Assembly (NCBI GenBank): GCA_022793195.1
Contig: JAAWCJ010000030.1
Span: 34,207-98,206, forward strand
DNA from: Lachnospiraceae bacterium
Lineage (GTDB): Bacteria > Bacillota > Clostridia > Lachnospirales > Lachnospiraceae
DNA: 64,000 nt
Direction: 5' to 3'
Shown piece by piece: positions 35,353-43,721 of this stretch. Under the pieces are notes generated by a model. The model had not been told where the DNA came from. It ran no database searches and saw only the letters and a program-made list of their open reading frames with translations. Both the position numbers and the translations under genes were made by a program. How positions within the stretch are numbered: the stretch's first letter is position 1; each line of letters begins with the position of its first letter.

Positions 35353-36279
35353 TCAGTTGATTGTCCTCCTGTTGCCCGATGCGGCCCCGGCTTTTGGATT
35401 TTTTACCCGCCAGCTGCGGTAGCAGAAAATAAAATATCCCAGTTTCGTATTAAATAGCAGGCTGCAGGGGTATCCCTTCATAAAATCGGTACGGAATTCA
35501 TCCCTGGTCAGCAGGTTTTCATTGGTAAGCTCTTCCGCTGTCTCAGCCTGGAACAGTTTGCCCATATGTTCAAACAGCTGTTCAAATATCTGAAAAATGA
35601 CTGGCTCTTCTATCTCGCTTCTCTCCGTCATCTGCGTACCCAATATCCGGTTCGCCCCCCGGACAGCCAGGGGGTCTTCTACACCCAGGAGAAGCTGCAG
35701 CCTGATTCCACCTTCAATATCATACCGCTGGCGGCCATAAAACCCGCTTCCTATATTCTGCCCTTTATAATCTGTATTGACCAGTTTCGACTCTATCTGA
35801 AAGATCTCCTGCATGGAGCGGTTCACCGCCTTTGATATGACAGCTATCTGCGATGAAAAATTGTGGCTTCTCTGGTTCGTCATCCTTCCCACGATGGCCT
35901 GGTCTTCCCTCATAATATGTTCTGTCAGCCAGTTATTCATGATCCCCACAAAGCGCTGGACAGCCATCACGGAATAACCTGACATTTCCAGGTCTCTCTT
36001 GAGGGAAACTATAGTTTTATCCCTGAAATTATCATGAATCCGTTTGTGCCGCGTATACCCATTATAACGGATTGAGCGCATGTATGCCTCTTCTTCTAAA
36101 AAATGTGTCATGGAATAGGTTTCCAGATATTTTAACATCTCTTTGTATGTATGCTGATAATCCTTTGTGGTTTCGGAAACATCCATCAGTTTCTTCATAA
36201 TCCGAAAAAGCTTGGCATGCGCCTTGTCCACAATCTCCACACCGATATTAAACTTATCATCCCATACTACCTTTTCCAT
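35353..36279 (-). CDS. Bacteriohemerythrin fused to a CheX-like C-terminal domain
   Basis: 308 residues from the ATG at 36279 (GGGAGGTGG 8 bp upstream; the ORF-track GTG lies inside that site). Residues 1-130 form a hemerythrin four-helix bundle with the di-iron ligands: His in VDKAHAKLF, His and Glu in MTHFLEEEAYM, HKRIH, and HIMRED. It should bind oxygen or nitric oxide, or store iron. Residues 150-300 (EGGIRLQLLLGVEDPLAVRGANRILGTQM...IFEQLFEHMGKLF) have the look of a CheX/CheC-type phosphatase fold, though I see no clear phosphatase motif. This combination is unusual. Terminator downstream; monocistronic. Confidence 0.75.
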   Translation of the reverse strand: MEKVVWDDKFNIGVEIVDKAHAKLFRIMKKLMDVSETTKDYQHTYKEMLKYLETYSMTHFLEEEAYMRSIRYNGYTRHKRIHDNFRDKTIVSLKRDLEMSGYSVMAVQRFVGIMNNWLTEHIMREDQAIVGRMTNQRSHNFSSQIAVISKAVNRSMQEIFQIESKLVNTDYKGQNIGSGFYGRQRYDIEGGIRLQLLLGVEDPLAVRGANRILGTQMTERSEIEEPVIFQIFEQLFEHMGKLFQAETAEELTNENLLTRDEFRTDFMKGYPCSLLFNTKLGYFIFCYRSWRVKNPKAGAASGNRRTIN

Positions 36280-36521
36280 AAAAAATCCCACCTCCCGCTT
36301 TTACTGTTTCTCTTACTTTTTATTATATATTTCTTTTTTCTTTTGTCAATTTTTTATCAAAAACCTCTTTTTTCTAATCACCAAACCCGGTCTTTTCCAC
36401 TGTAAGAAATGCGGGGAGGGGCGGCAGATGTAAATGGAGCAGGTTTATCGGACACGGGAAATGTGAATTTTTTATGGAATTAATTGAAAAGTCCCTGACA
36501 ATTTGTCTTTGGTGGTAATGT

Positions 36522-38447
36522 TTATAATTTTTTTACAAACAGACATCGGATTGCGTTTAGTACCGCCAGAACCATGACGCCCACATCGGCAAAAATTGCC
36601 AGATACATATTTGCAATTCCTGCGGCGCCCAGTATCAGGCAAAGTGATTTTACCCCCAATGCCAAAATTATATTTTGATAAACGATCCGAAGGCATTTCC
36701 TGGAAATTTTAAGGGCCTTTGCAATTTTTAAGGGATTGTCGTCCATTAAAACCACATCTGCCGCTTCAATGGCAGCGTCAGAACCCATGGCCCCCATGGC
36801 AATACCGATATCCGCCCTCGCCAAAACCGGGGCGTCATTGATTCCGTCTCCCACAAAGGCCAACTTCGCTTGAGCAGATTTTTCCTGTAAAAGTTTCTCT
36901 ATCTCTTCCACCTTGTTTCCCGGGAGCAATTCACTTCGGACCTCATCAATTCCAAGCTGGGATGCCACCTGAATCGCCACGTTTTCCATATCCCCCGTCA
37001 ACATCACTGTTTTTTCAATTCCCGCTGCCCTGAGGGCAGAAACTGCCGCACCGGAATCTTGTTTTATGCGGTCGGAAATTACGATATGGCCTGCATAGTC
37101 CCCATTTACCGCCATATGGATAATTGTCCCTGCCTGGCTACATTTTTCATAAGGAATCTTCAGTCTCTCCATCAGCCTGCCATTGCCGGCAGCCACTTCC
37201 ATGCCGTCCACCTTCGCAATGACGCCGTTTCCGCTGATTTCCCGTATATCTGTCACACGGCTGCGATCCGGTTCTTTTCCATAAGCCCGCTGTAAGCTTT
37301 TACTGATGGGGTGGGAAGAGTCACATTCTGCCAAAGCGGCATATTCAATTAACTTTTCCTCCTCCATCCCGCTGTGATGGATTCCGTTTACTTCAAAAAC
37401 TCCCTGTGTCAGCGTACCCGTCTTATCAAATACCACATATTTTGTTTTAGAAAGGCTTTCCAGATAATTGGAGCCTTTGATTAAAATTCCTTCCCGGCTG
37501 GCCCCGCCGATTCCGGCAAAAAAACTTAAGGGAATACTGATGACCAATGCACAGGGACAACTGATGACCAGGAATGTAAGAGCCCGGTAAATCCAAACTC
37601 CCCAATCTGCAGGAATCCCTAAAAGTAAAGTCCTGACAAGCGGTGGGAATAGTGCCAGCACCAACGCTCCGATGCAGACTGCCGGGGTATAGATTTTTGC
37701 AAAACGGGAAATAAAATCCTCTGATTTCGATTTGCGTGAACTTGCGTTCTCCACCAAATCCAGAATTTTGGAAACTGTGGATTCCCCAAATTCTTTTGTG
37801 GTCTGAAGTTTTAGTACTCCCGTCATGTTGATACAGCCACTGATGACCTCATCCCCCGCCATCACTTCCCGCGGAAGGCTTTCCCCTGTCAGCGCGCTGG
37901 TATTCAGACTGGAACTCCCTTCCACAATGATGCCGTCAATGGGTACTTTTTCTCCCGGTCTCACCACAATTATACTTCCGTTTTCCACCTCATCCGGATC
38001 CACCTGTACCAGCTTTCCATCGCGCTCCATATTTGCATAATCAGGACGGATATCCATAAGCTCGCTGATATTTCTGCGGCTCTTCCCCACCGCATAGCTT
38101 TGAAACCATTCTCCCACCTGATAAAACACCATGACAGCAATGGCCTCCAGGTAATCTCCATTTTCACAGACAGCCAATGACATTGCGCCCACAGTTGCCA
38201 CTGCCATCAAAAAATTTTCATCAAACACTCTCCCATTTCGGATCCCTTTAAAGGCCTTTCCCAAAATATCATGGCCAATTAAAAGATAATTCATCAAATA
38301 CAGGGCAAGTCTTATGAACCGCCCGGCAGACGGAAACAGATATCTGTCCATTGGGCCAAAAGCATCCGCCGGGATAAGCTGCAGGCCAATCATCATGGCT
38401 GCTGAAATAAGGATACGGATCAACATCCGTCTTTGCTTTCTGTTCAC
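36522..38447 (-). CDS. Heavy-metal P-type ATPase (Zn/Cd/Pb type, no HMA domain)
   Basis: P1B-type exporter, about 641 residues from the GTG at 38447 (GGAGG 8 bp upstream). The metal-selecting membrane motif is SCPCAL. Phosphorylation motif DKTGTLTQG near residue 320, TGES in the actuator domain (TSALTGESLP), HP in SSHPISKSL and GDGINDAP near the C-terminus are all present. CPC with no N-terminal metal-binding domain suggests Zn2+, Cd2+ or Pb2+ export. The missing HMA domain is encoded as a separate protein just upstream. Likely controlled by the divergent ArsR-AraC regulator. Confidence 0.92.
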   Translation of the reverse strand: MNRKQRRMLIRILISAAMMIGLQLIPADAFGPMDRYLFPSAGRFIRLALYLMNYLLIGHDILGKAFKGIRNGRVFDENFLMAVATVGAMSLAVCENGDYLEAIAVMVFYQVGEWFQSYAVGKSRRNISELMDIRPDYANMERDGKLVQVDPDEVENGSIIVVRPGEKVPIDGIIVEGSSSLNTSALTGESLPREVMAGDEVISGCINMTGVLKLQTTKEFGESTVSKILDLVENASSRKSKSEDFISRFAKIYTPAVCIGALVLALFPPLVRTLLLGIPADWGVWIYRALTFLVISCPCALVISIPLSFFAGIGGASREGILIKGSNYLESLSKTKYVVFDKTGTLTQGVFEVNGIHHSGMEEEKLIEYAALAECDSSHPISKSLQRAYGKEPDRSRVTDIREISGNGVIAKVDGMEVAAGNGRLMERLKIPYEKCSQAGTIIHMAVNGDYAGHIVISDRIKQDSGAAVSALRAAGIEKTVMLTGDMENVAIQVASQLGIDEVRSELLPGNKVEEIEKLLQEKSAQAKLAFVGDGINDAPVLARADIGIAMGAMGSDAAIEAADVVLMDDNPLKIAKALKISRKCLRIVYQNIILALGVKSLCLILGAAGIANMYLAIFADVGVMVLAVLNAIRCLFVKKL

Positions 38448-38489
38448 AATCAATTCCTCCTCTATGCTGCAGGCTTCCCATTCTGATCA

Positions 38490-38708
38490 TCAAAGTTCAA
38501 TCTCGCAGTCAGGTTCCACTTTTTTACAAGCCTTTTTCACTTCTTCCATAACAGCTCTCACATCGCTGCCTTCCTCAAATTCCACAATCATCTTCTGCGT
38601 CATAAAATTCACTGTGGCGGCTTTGACGCCTTTTGTCCTGTATGCCGCTCCTTCCATCAAATTCGCACAGTTTGCACAGTCTACTTCAATTTTGTAAGTT
38701 TTTTTCAT
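38490..38708 (-). CDS. Stand-alone heavy-metal-associated (HMA) domain protein
   Basis: 72-residue ferredoxin-like HMA domain with its metal site as VDCANCANLMEG, CxxC near residues 11-14. Ends CKKVEPDCEIEL, with two further cysteines. It starts the metal operon; the ATPase gene begins 43 bp downstream. It probably acts as a metallochaperone in place of the ATPase's missing N-terminal domain. GGAGAG precedes the ATG. The ArsR-type operator and promoter lie immediately upstream. Confidence 0.9.
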   Translation of the reverse strand: MKKTYKIEVDCANCANLMEGAAYRTKGVKAATVNFMTQKMIVEFEEGSDVRAVMEEVKKACKKVEPDCEIEL

Positions 38709-38727
38709 CTTTATTCTCTCCTTTTAC

Positions 38728-38747
38728 AAATGAATATTTAATCATTT
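38728..38747. promoter_or_regulatory. Candidate ArsR/SmtB operator
   Basis: AAATGAATATTTAATCATTT is a dyad with 6 bp arms (AAATGA/TCATTT) and an AT-rich centre, the type of site bound by ArsR/SmtB repressors. It lies between the metal operon's -10 and start codon, so binding would block transcription. Confidence 0.6.
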
Positions 38748-38766
38748 ATTTAATTATTATAGCTGT

Positions 38767-38794
38767 ATTATATTTGTATTTTGTAAAAAGTCAA
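38767..38794 (-). promoter_or_regulatory. Promoter of the HMA-ATPase operon
   Basis: TTGACT (38789-38794), 16 bp spacer, TATAAT (38767-38772) on the minus strand. The candidate operator is 20-40 bp downstream. Confidence 0.7.
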
Positions 38795-38925
38795 CGAACT
38801 TTTTTATTTGTATTCTATTTGGATTAAAATATTTTCTAATGGGATTAATTGTTGCCGACTGGCTTTCGATTGGCCTTTTTATTTTTCATAAAATATGCTA
38901 TATTCAAGAAAAGGAGAGTGGTTTT

Positions 38926-39723
38926 ATGTCCAAATGTACGCTTCCCCATGATCATGAAGAACTTCCTGATTCTCTGCTTTATCAAATGCCCCCGGATGAT
39001 GACTTCCTTGTCATATCCACACTTTTTAAACAGTTAAGCGACCCCAGCCGCACCCGCATTTTCTGGCTCCTCTGCCACTGCGAAGAATGTGTCATAAATA
39101 TCTCCTCCCTTGTAAAGATGAGCAGTCCGGCAGTGGCCCATCATCTCAAGTTGCTTCGGATGAATGGCCTCATCACATACCGCCGGGACGGAAAAGAAGT
39201 GTATTATAAAGCTGCAGACACCGCTCAGACAAAGCTTCTCCATGAAATGATTGAAAAAACAATGGCGCTCTCCTGTCCCCGGGAATCGCAGCCGGAAGCC
39301 TTTTCACCAAAAACGCTTCCTTTACAGAAGCATGTTGACACATCACATGGGCAGTCAGAGAAAAAAGCTTCGTCACAAGAAGCATTGATCAGAGACATAC
39401 ATGACTTTTTGACTATGCATTTAGATAAACGTTTCACTATCGAAGAATTGTCTAAAAAATATTTAATCAATACTTCCTCTTTGAAATCCCTTTTTAAAGC
39501 CGCCTACGGACAACCCATCGCCTCTTATATGAAAGAATTCCGTATTCGCAGAGCCATGGAACTACTTCGCCGGACAGACGACACCATTTTTGTCATTGCC
39601 AAAAACCTGGGTTACGAAAATCAGGGAAAATTTACGAAAGCCTTCAAAGAAATCGTACAGATGACGCCTAGAGAATATCGAAAATGCAAAGAAGGGGCTG
39701 TTGCAAACGATAAAATGTGCTGA
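38926..39723 (+). CDS. ArsR/SmtB-AraC fusion metalloregulator
   Basis: 265 residues from the ATG at 38926 (AAGGAGAG 7 bp upstream); the ORF-track extension is non-coding. Residues 25-115 are an ArsR winged helix (LFKQLSDPSRTRIFWLLCHCEECVINISSLVKMSSPAVAHHLKLLRMNGLITYRRDGKEVYY) with a CHCEEC stretch and an N-terminal CTLPHDH as possible metal ligands. Residues 165-262 are a complete AraC double helix-turn-helix (TIEELSKKYLINTSSLKSLFK; IFVIAKNLGYENQGKFTKAFKE). Divergent to the HMA-ATPase operon, which it probably controls. Its last dozen codons (KEGAVANDKMC) lie inside a repeat element. Confidence 0.88.
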   Translation: MSKCTLPHDHEELPDSLLYQMPPDDDFLVISTLFKQLSDPSRTRIFWLLCHCEECVINISSLVKMSSPAVAHHLKLLRMNGLITYRRDGKEVYYKAADTAQTKLLHEMIEKTMALSCPRESQPEAFSPKTLPLQKHVDTSHGQSEKKASSQEALIRDIHDFLTMHLDKRFTIEELSKKYLINTSSLKSLFKAAYGQPIASYMKEFRIRRAMELLRRTDDTIFVIAKNLGYENQGKFTKAFKEIVQMTPREYRKCKEGAVANDKMC

Positions 39724-39831
39724 TATTTATATCTGTCCGGCTTCCCCCTGTCTCTGCCCTTATCCGATAGGCAGAGACAGGGGGAAGCCGGACATACATA
39801 AATCCAGATTGTTTATAACAACCCCTTCTTT
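39688..39831. repeat. Long hairpin element, family 1, deletion derivative D
   Basis: Outer arms AAAGAAGGGG (39688) and CCCCTTCTTT (39831) with TGTT/AACA inside. The main stem is a perfect 25 bp: TGTCCGGCTTCCCCCTGTCTCTGCC (39734-39758) with its complement at 39770-39794. The loop CTTATCCGATA followed by GGCAG matches the TCCGATAGGCAG of copy A. The conserved core between the arms of copies A and B is absent. It encodes the C-terminus of the regulator gene and lies between convergent genes, where it could terminate both transcripts. Confidence 0.85.
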
Positions 39832-39838
39832 GTATCAC

Positions 39839-41866
39839 TCAGGATCCGAAGTCAGTGCGGATATCTCCGATGGAATAGTAAACCTTTCCGGCCTCATAAG
39901 GAATCCCTTTTGCTGCAAACATTTCTTCCATCGTCACCAACTGGAATCCCCTTGCCTTAAGCTCCGGAATAATGGTTTTACATGCCTCAATGGTTTCCGG
40001 ATGGATATCATGCATCAGGATAATGTCTCCGTCCGCTGCCTGCATCTTCTCATCATAAAGTACACACCGGATTGTAGCCTCCGTATCTTTCGTCTTCCAG
40101 TCCTCCGTGTCCACATTCCAACGGGCCATGGGATATTTCACCTGTCCGATGACATGGTTATTCCATCCACCGTAGGGTGGCCGGACTGTGCTGCATATGG
40201 GAAATCCCCACGCTTTCATCATGTCATTGACACCCTCGATCTGGCGTTCAATCTCCTCGTCGCTTATTTCCTTAAAATTTTTGTGCTCCGCCGTATGGTT
40301 GCCAACCTGACAACCCAGTTCCAGCTCACGGCGTATAATATCTTCGGCTCCATTTCCTTTCAGGGCGCTGCCCACCACAAAAAAAGTCGCCCGCGCGTCA
40401 TTTTCCTCCAGGATATCCAAAAGCTCTGGTGTCGTCGCCGCTTTCGGACCGTCATCAAAAGTCAGGCATACCATAGGCTTTGTCGGATCCACCTTTCCGG
40501 AAACAGGCCCCTGGGCCGCCTGTCCGTCTCCGGTCAAATCCATAGTAAGATAAGGTGCCAGCTCTTCCATGGGAATTGTGAAGGAAAGTGTTTCCGATAC
40601 TCCATCCATCAGCGTTCCGCCAGGGAAATATAACGTCAGGCCGTCTTCATTCCATGTATAATAACGGAAGTTCGTATCAACAGCTTCGGCCGCCCCAACC
40701 TTCATGGAACCTGTCTGTGTCCCTGCAAATTCTGTTGTTTTTCCCGCAAGAAACTCCAGATACCCTTCTGTAAACACATCGGAAAGGGCAATTTCCGCCC
40801 CATCGGAAAGCCGGTACGTATACGTCTCTATACTGTCGCCGGATTCATCCTCTTTGGGAAGCTCCCTGTGGACATTAAATTTAACGGAAACCAATGTATT
40901 CCCTGTCTGGTATGACTCATAATCTGTCGTCATGGTCATGCGGGTTCTGCCGTCGCTCCTTAAGGCCTGTACCTGAGTCTTAAACACGGAAGCCATATCA
41001 TCCACTCTTTTGGCAATGGCTGCATCCATGGTTTCATTACCCATAACCGGATACTGAATGGCGTACCCCTCATAATCTGCAATTTCCTTTTTTACTTGTG
41101 CCGTACCGACTTCCTGTTTCTCTGCCGGAACCGTAAACACAAAATCTGCGTCCGAAAGCTGCTTTTCCGCGCTTTCTGTTGTCTCTGTCCCGTCATTCGT
41201 GGCAGCGGCAGGTGTACTTTCCGGTTTTTTTCTGCCAAAAGCCATCCAAAGCCCCACCGCCAAAAGCAGCACTGCTGCCGCAGCTCCCAGGGAAATCCCT
41301 ACAATTTTTTTCTGCTTCCGCTGTCTTTCTTTCTCCTCGTTCTTCTGTCTGCGGTATTTCGTCTCTTCCCAACGGGCCCAGCGGGCCTCGGAGCTGCCTC
41401 TTCCTCCCTGGTGTTCACCCGAATCCCGTACTTCCTGCATGTGCTGATTCTCCGCCATACGCTGTGCGCCCCTTTGTCGGCTCTCTTCCGGCTGTACCTT
41501 TACTCTTTGCCGGGCCTCCGCTGCCTGTCGTACTTCTGCTGCCTGTCGTGCTTCTGCTCTGCGCCTGCTTTCTTCCATACGCTGTGCTTCTGCCCTGCGC
41601 CGACTCTCCGCCGCGCGCTGCTCCTCTTCTTTGCGCCGGTTTTCCGCTTCGCGCTGTGCCTGCGCCCTGCGCCGGCTTTCTACCACACGCTGCGCTTCTG
41701 CCCTCATTTCCATCTCTATGGTTTTCCGGTCTCTGGTATCTGGTGTTTCTCCCACCGGATACCCCTCTTCCCTGTCACGTCTGCCTCCTGACTGAATACT
41801 ACTTCTGGATCTATGAGAAAGCCGCAGATTTTCCTGTCTTCTTTCGCCTCTGCCATCCTGTACCAT
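39839..41866 (-). CDS. PdaC-like membrane-anchored polysaccharide deacetylase
   Basis: 675 residues from the ATG at 41866 (AAAGAGG 8 bp upstream). The first 190 residues are a cytoplasmic, Arg/Glu/Ala/Gln-rich repetitive stretch (ESRRRAEAQR-type units) predicted to be helical or coiled. One membrane helix follows (VGISLGAAAAVLLLAVGLWMAF). Residues about 240-455 resemble the DUF3298/RsiV-like region found in PdaC, then comes the NodB domain: VCLTFDDGPKAATT, NHTAEHKNF, RPPYGGWNNH and IILMHDIHPET. Likely a peptidoglycan deacetylase. The long charged cytoplasmic tail is unusual. Confidence 0.85.
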   Translation of the reverse strand: MVQDGRGERRQENLRLSHRSRSSIQSGGRRDREEGYPVGETPDTRDRKTIEMEMRAEAQRVVESRRRAQAQREAENRRKEEEQRAAESRRRAEAQRMEESRRRAEARQAAEVRQAAEARQRVKVQPEESRQRGAQRMAENQHMQEVRDSGEHQGGRGSSEARWARWEETKYRRQKNEEKERQRKQKKIVGISLGAAAAVLLLAVGLWMAFGRKKPESTPAAATNDGTETTESAEKQLSDADFVFTVPAEKQEVGTAQVKKEIADYEGYAIQYPVMGNETMDAAIAKRVDDMASVFKTQVQALRSDGRTRMTMTTDYESYQTGNTLVSVKFNVHRELPKEDESGDSIETYTYRLSDGAEIALSDVFTEGYLEFLAGKTTEFAGTQTGSMKVGAAEAVDTNFRYYTWNEDGLTLYFPGGTLMDGVSETLSFTIPMEELAPYLTMDLTGDGQAAQGPVSGKVDPTKPMVCLTFDDGPKAATTPELLDILEENDARATFFVVGSALKGNGAEDIIRRELELGCQVGNHTAEHKNFKEISDEEIERQIEGVNDMMKAWGFPICSTVRPPYGGWNNHVIGQVKYPMARWNVDTEDWKTKDTEATIRCVLYDEKMQAADGDIILMHDIHPETIEACKTIIPELKARGFQLVTMEEMFAAKGIPYEAGKVYYSIGDIRTDFGS

Positions 41867-41950
41867 AGTTTCAACCTCTTTCAACTTAATCTTGTACTGT
41901 AATTACCTTTGTAAATACCTTAACACATATTTTTGAAGATGCCCTTAACA

Positions 41951-41990
41951 AAATATGACAATTTTCTTACTTCAAGGGCTTTTGTCATAT
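41951..41990. repeat. Inverted repeat upstream of the PdaC-like gene
   Basis: ATATGACA and TGTCATAT, 24 bp apart, about 85-125 bp upstream of the start codon. Could be an operator or the edge of the repeat at 42016; not resolved. Confidence 0.35.
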
Positions 41991-42015
41991 GGGAAACGAA
42001 GTTTCCTATACGATA

Positions 42016-42095
42016 AAAAAGATTGCGCTCCGCGCAATCGCCGCGCGTGAGCGGTGCCTGAAAGGCTAATTTCCTCTCCGCGAACTGCGCTTCCC
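42016..42095. repeat. Repeat family 2, copy E
   Basis: AAAAGATTGCGCTCCGCGCAATCGCC...GAGCGGTGCCTGAAAGGCTAATTTC. The same block recurs at 43767-43848 with scattered substitutions. It contains a small GATTGCG/CGCAATC hairpin and CCTATACGATAAAAAA on its left edge. Confidence 0.75.
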
Positions 42096-42104
42096 CCGGA
42101 GGGT

Positions 42105-42141
42105 CTTGCCGTATAGGGAACTCCGTTCCCTATACGGCAAG
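42105..42141. terminator. Perfect palindrome at the thrC 3' end
   Basis: CTTGCCGTATAGGGAA-CTCCG-TTCCCTATACGGCAAG is a perfect 16 bp stem with a 5 nt loop. The thrC stop codon and its last residues (LAV) lie within one arm. It could act as a terminator or mRNA 3' barrier. No U-tract follows on the minus strand. Confidence 0.7.
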
Positions 42142-43620
42142 AAAGGATTTTACGACAGCCTGCATCTCTGAAATCTCACAAACTGTTTTATGGAGAATCG
42201 GCGCCGTGCGGATTTCTTCGACAGCTGCCGGAACCGGCACACCGGAAATTTCCGCCAGACGGTCGGCAAGGGCGAAATCTTCTATCTCATCATATTTCCC
42301 TCCAATGGCTTCCATGACACTTCTCGTAAATTTGTAAGGACTTGCCGTAGACGCAACCAGCATTTTCCTGGTGTCTTTTGTCGCTTCCCGGTACTTTCTC
42401 GCTGCAAAGGAAGCCACCGCCGTATGGGTGTCAATCACATAACCGGTCTGTTGGTAGACCGTCTTAATTTCTTCTGCCGTCTCTGCCTCATCTGCAAAAC
42501 CGCCGGTAAAATCAGCCAGAGCCTCCCGCATTTCTTCCGTTATCTTATAGCTTCCTTTTTCTGACAGCTCCCGCATGAACAGGGCATCCTGCCCGGCATT
42601 ATTCCCGGCAATCTTATATACCAGCCGCTCCAGGTTACTGGAAATCAGGATATCCATAGAAGGAGAACTGGTCAAAATAAACTCCCGGTTTTTATCGTAA
42701 ACACCCGTATGGAAGAAGTCAAACAGCACTTTATTCTCATTGGATGCACAGATCAGCTTTCCAACAGGAACTCCCATCAACATGGCATAATATGCCGCCA
42801 GGATGTTTCCAAAATTCCCGGTGGGTACTGTCACATTAATCTTTTCCCCATCGGCAATGACACCCTTTTGCAGCAGTTTTCCATAAGCATATACGTAATA
42901 CACCACCTGGGGGACAAGGCGGCCGATATTGATGGAATTTGCCGAAGAAAACTGATATCCATGGCTGTTCAGCTCTTTTTTAAGTTCTTTATCGCCAAAC
43001 ATAGCCTTCACCCCGCTCTGGGCATCGTCGAAGTTTCCGTTAATGCCCACCACAAAGGTATTCTTCCCCTTTTGTGTCACCATCTGTTTTTTCTGGATAG
43101 GGCTTACCCCGTCCTTAGGATAAAAAACAATGATTTTTGTCCCCGGCACTTCTGCAAATCCCGCCAGGGCCGCTTTTCCGGTATCCCCCGAAGTGGCGGT
43201 CAAAATCACAATTTCATTCTCTATTTTATTCTTTTTAGCTGCTGTCACCATCAGATGGGGAAGAATAGACAGCGCCATATCTTTAAATGCAATGGTGGAG
43301 CCGTGGAACAGCTCCAGGTAATAAATACCGCCGGCCTCTTTAACAGGCGCGATTTCTGCCGTATCAAATTTATCATCATATGCATTGGCAATACAGGAAC
43401 GAAGCTCCTCTTCCGTAAAATCCGTCAAAAACTGCTTCATCACGGCCAGCGCCGTCTCCTGATAAGAAAGTTCCGAAATCGCCTTCATGCTCATGGGCAG
43501 AGCCGGAATACTGTCTGGTACAAACAGTCCGCCGTCATCAGCCAGCCCCTTTAAGATCGCCTGGGAAGCCGTCACCTTCCCGCCGCCTCCTCTTGTACTT
43601 CCATATAACAATTCACTCAT
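42130..43620 (-). CDS. thrC: Threonine synthase
   Basis: Pyridoxal-phosphate enzyme that converts O-phospho-L-homoserine to threonine. 496 residues, the long (E. coli/yeast-like) class. It opens with LLYGSTRGGGGKVTASQAILKGLADDGGLFVPD. The PLP lysine is in STIAFKDMALSILPH near residue 110; phosphate-binding LTATSGDTGKAALAGF follows, and NFGNILAAYYA near 270. GAGAGGAAAAAAAC precedes the ATG. The C-terminus (AVVKSFLAV) ends inside a palindrome. Promoter recognised upstream; no T-box leader is visible. Confidence 0.95.
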   Translation of the reverse strand: MSELLYGSTRGGGGKVTASQAILKGLADDGGLFVPDSIPALPMSMKAISELSYQETALAVMKQFLTDFTEEELRSCIANAYDDKFDTAEIAPVKEAGGIYYLELFHGSTIAFKDMALSILPHLMVTAAKKNKIENEIVILTATSGDTGKAALAGFAEVPGTKIIVFYPKDGVSPIQKKQMVTQKGKNTFVVGINGNFDDAQSGVKAMFGDKELKKELNSHGYQFSSANSINIGRLVPQVVYYVYAYGKLLQKGVIADGEKINVTVPTGNFGNILAAYYAMLMGVPVGKLICASNENKVLFDFFHTGVYDKNREFILTSSPSMDILISSNLERLVYKIAGNNAGQDALFMRELSEKGSYKITEEMREALADFTGGFADEAETAEEIKTVYQQTGYVIDTHTAVASFAARKYREATKDTRKMLVASTASPYKFTRSVMEAIGGKYDEIEDFALADRLAEISGVPVPAAVEEIRTAPILHKTVCEISEMQAVVKSFLAV

Positions 43621-43676
43621 GTTTTTTTCCTCTCTGTCTCATTTGCCGAAAAACGGCAGTCTTTTTACTGGGTTTT

Positions 43677-43705
43677 ATCATAACACAGCAAGGGATATTT
43701 GTCAT
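43677..43705 (-). promoter_or_regulatory. thrC promoter
   Basis: ATGACA (43700-43705), 17 bp spacer, TATGAT (43677-43682) on the minus strand. A small TGCCG-TTTTT-CGGCA hairpin lies in the leader. Confidence 0.6.
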
Positions 43706-43721
43706 CCCCCGGAAGGGGGTT

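Noticed and set aside
39701-40633. 310-residue plus-strand ORF over the PdaC-like gene and repeat copy D
   Set aside because: Antisense of the NodB domain; it also starts inside the repeat. No family resemblance.
41096-41868. Two 230-residue plus-strand ORFs over the charged tail of the deacetylase
   Set aside because: Produced by reading the complementary strand of Arg/Glu/Ala repeats; the low-complexity Leu/Pro/Ser/Cys sequence is typical of such shadows.
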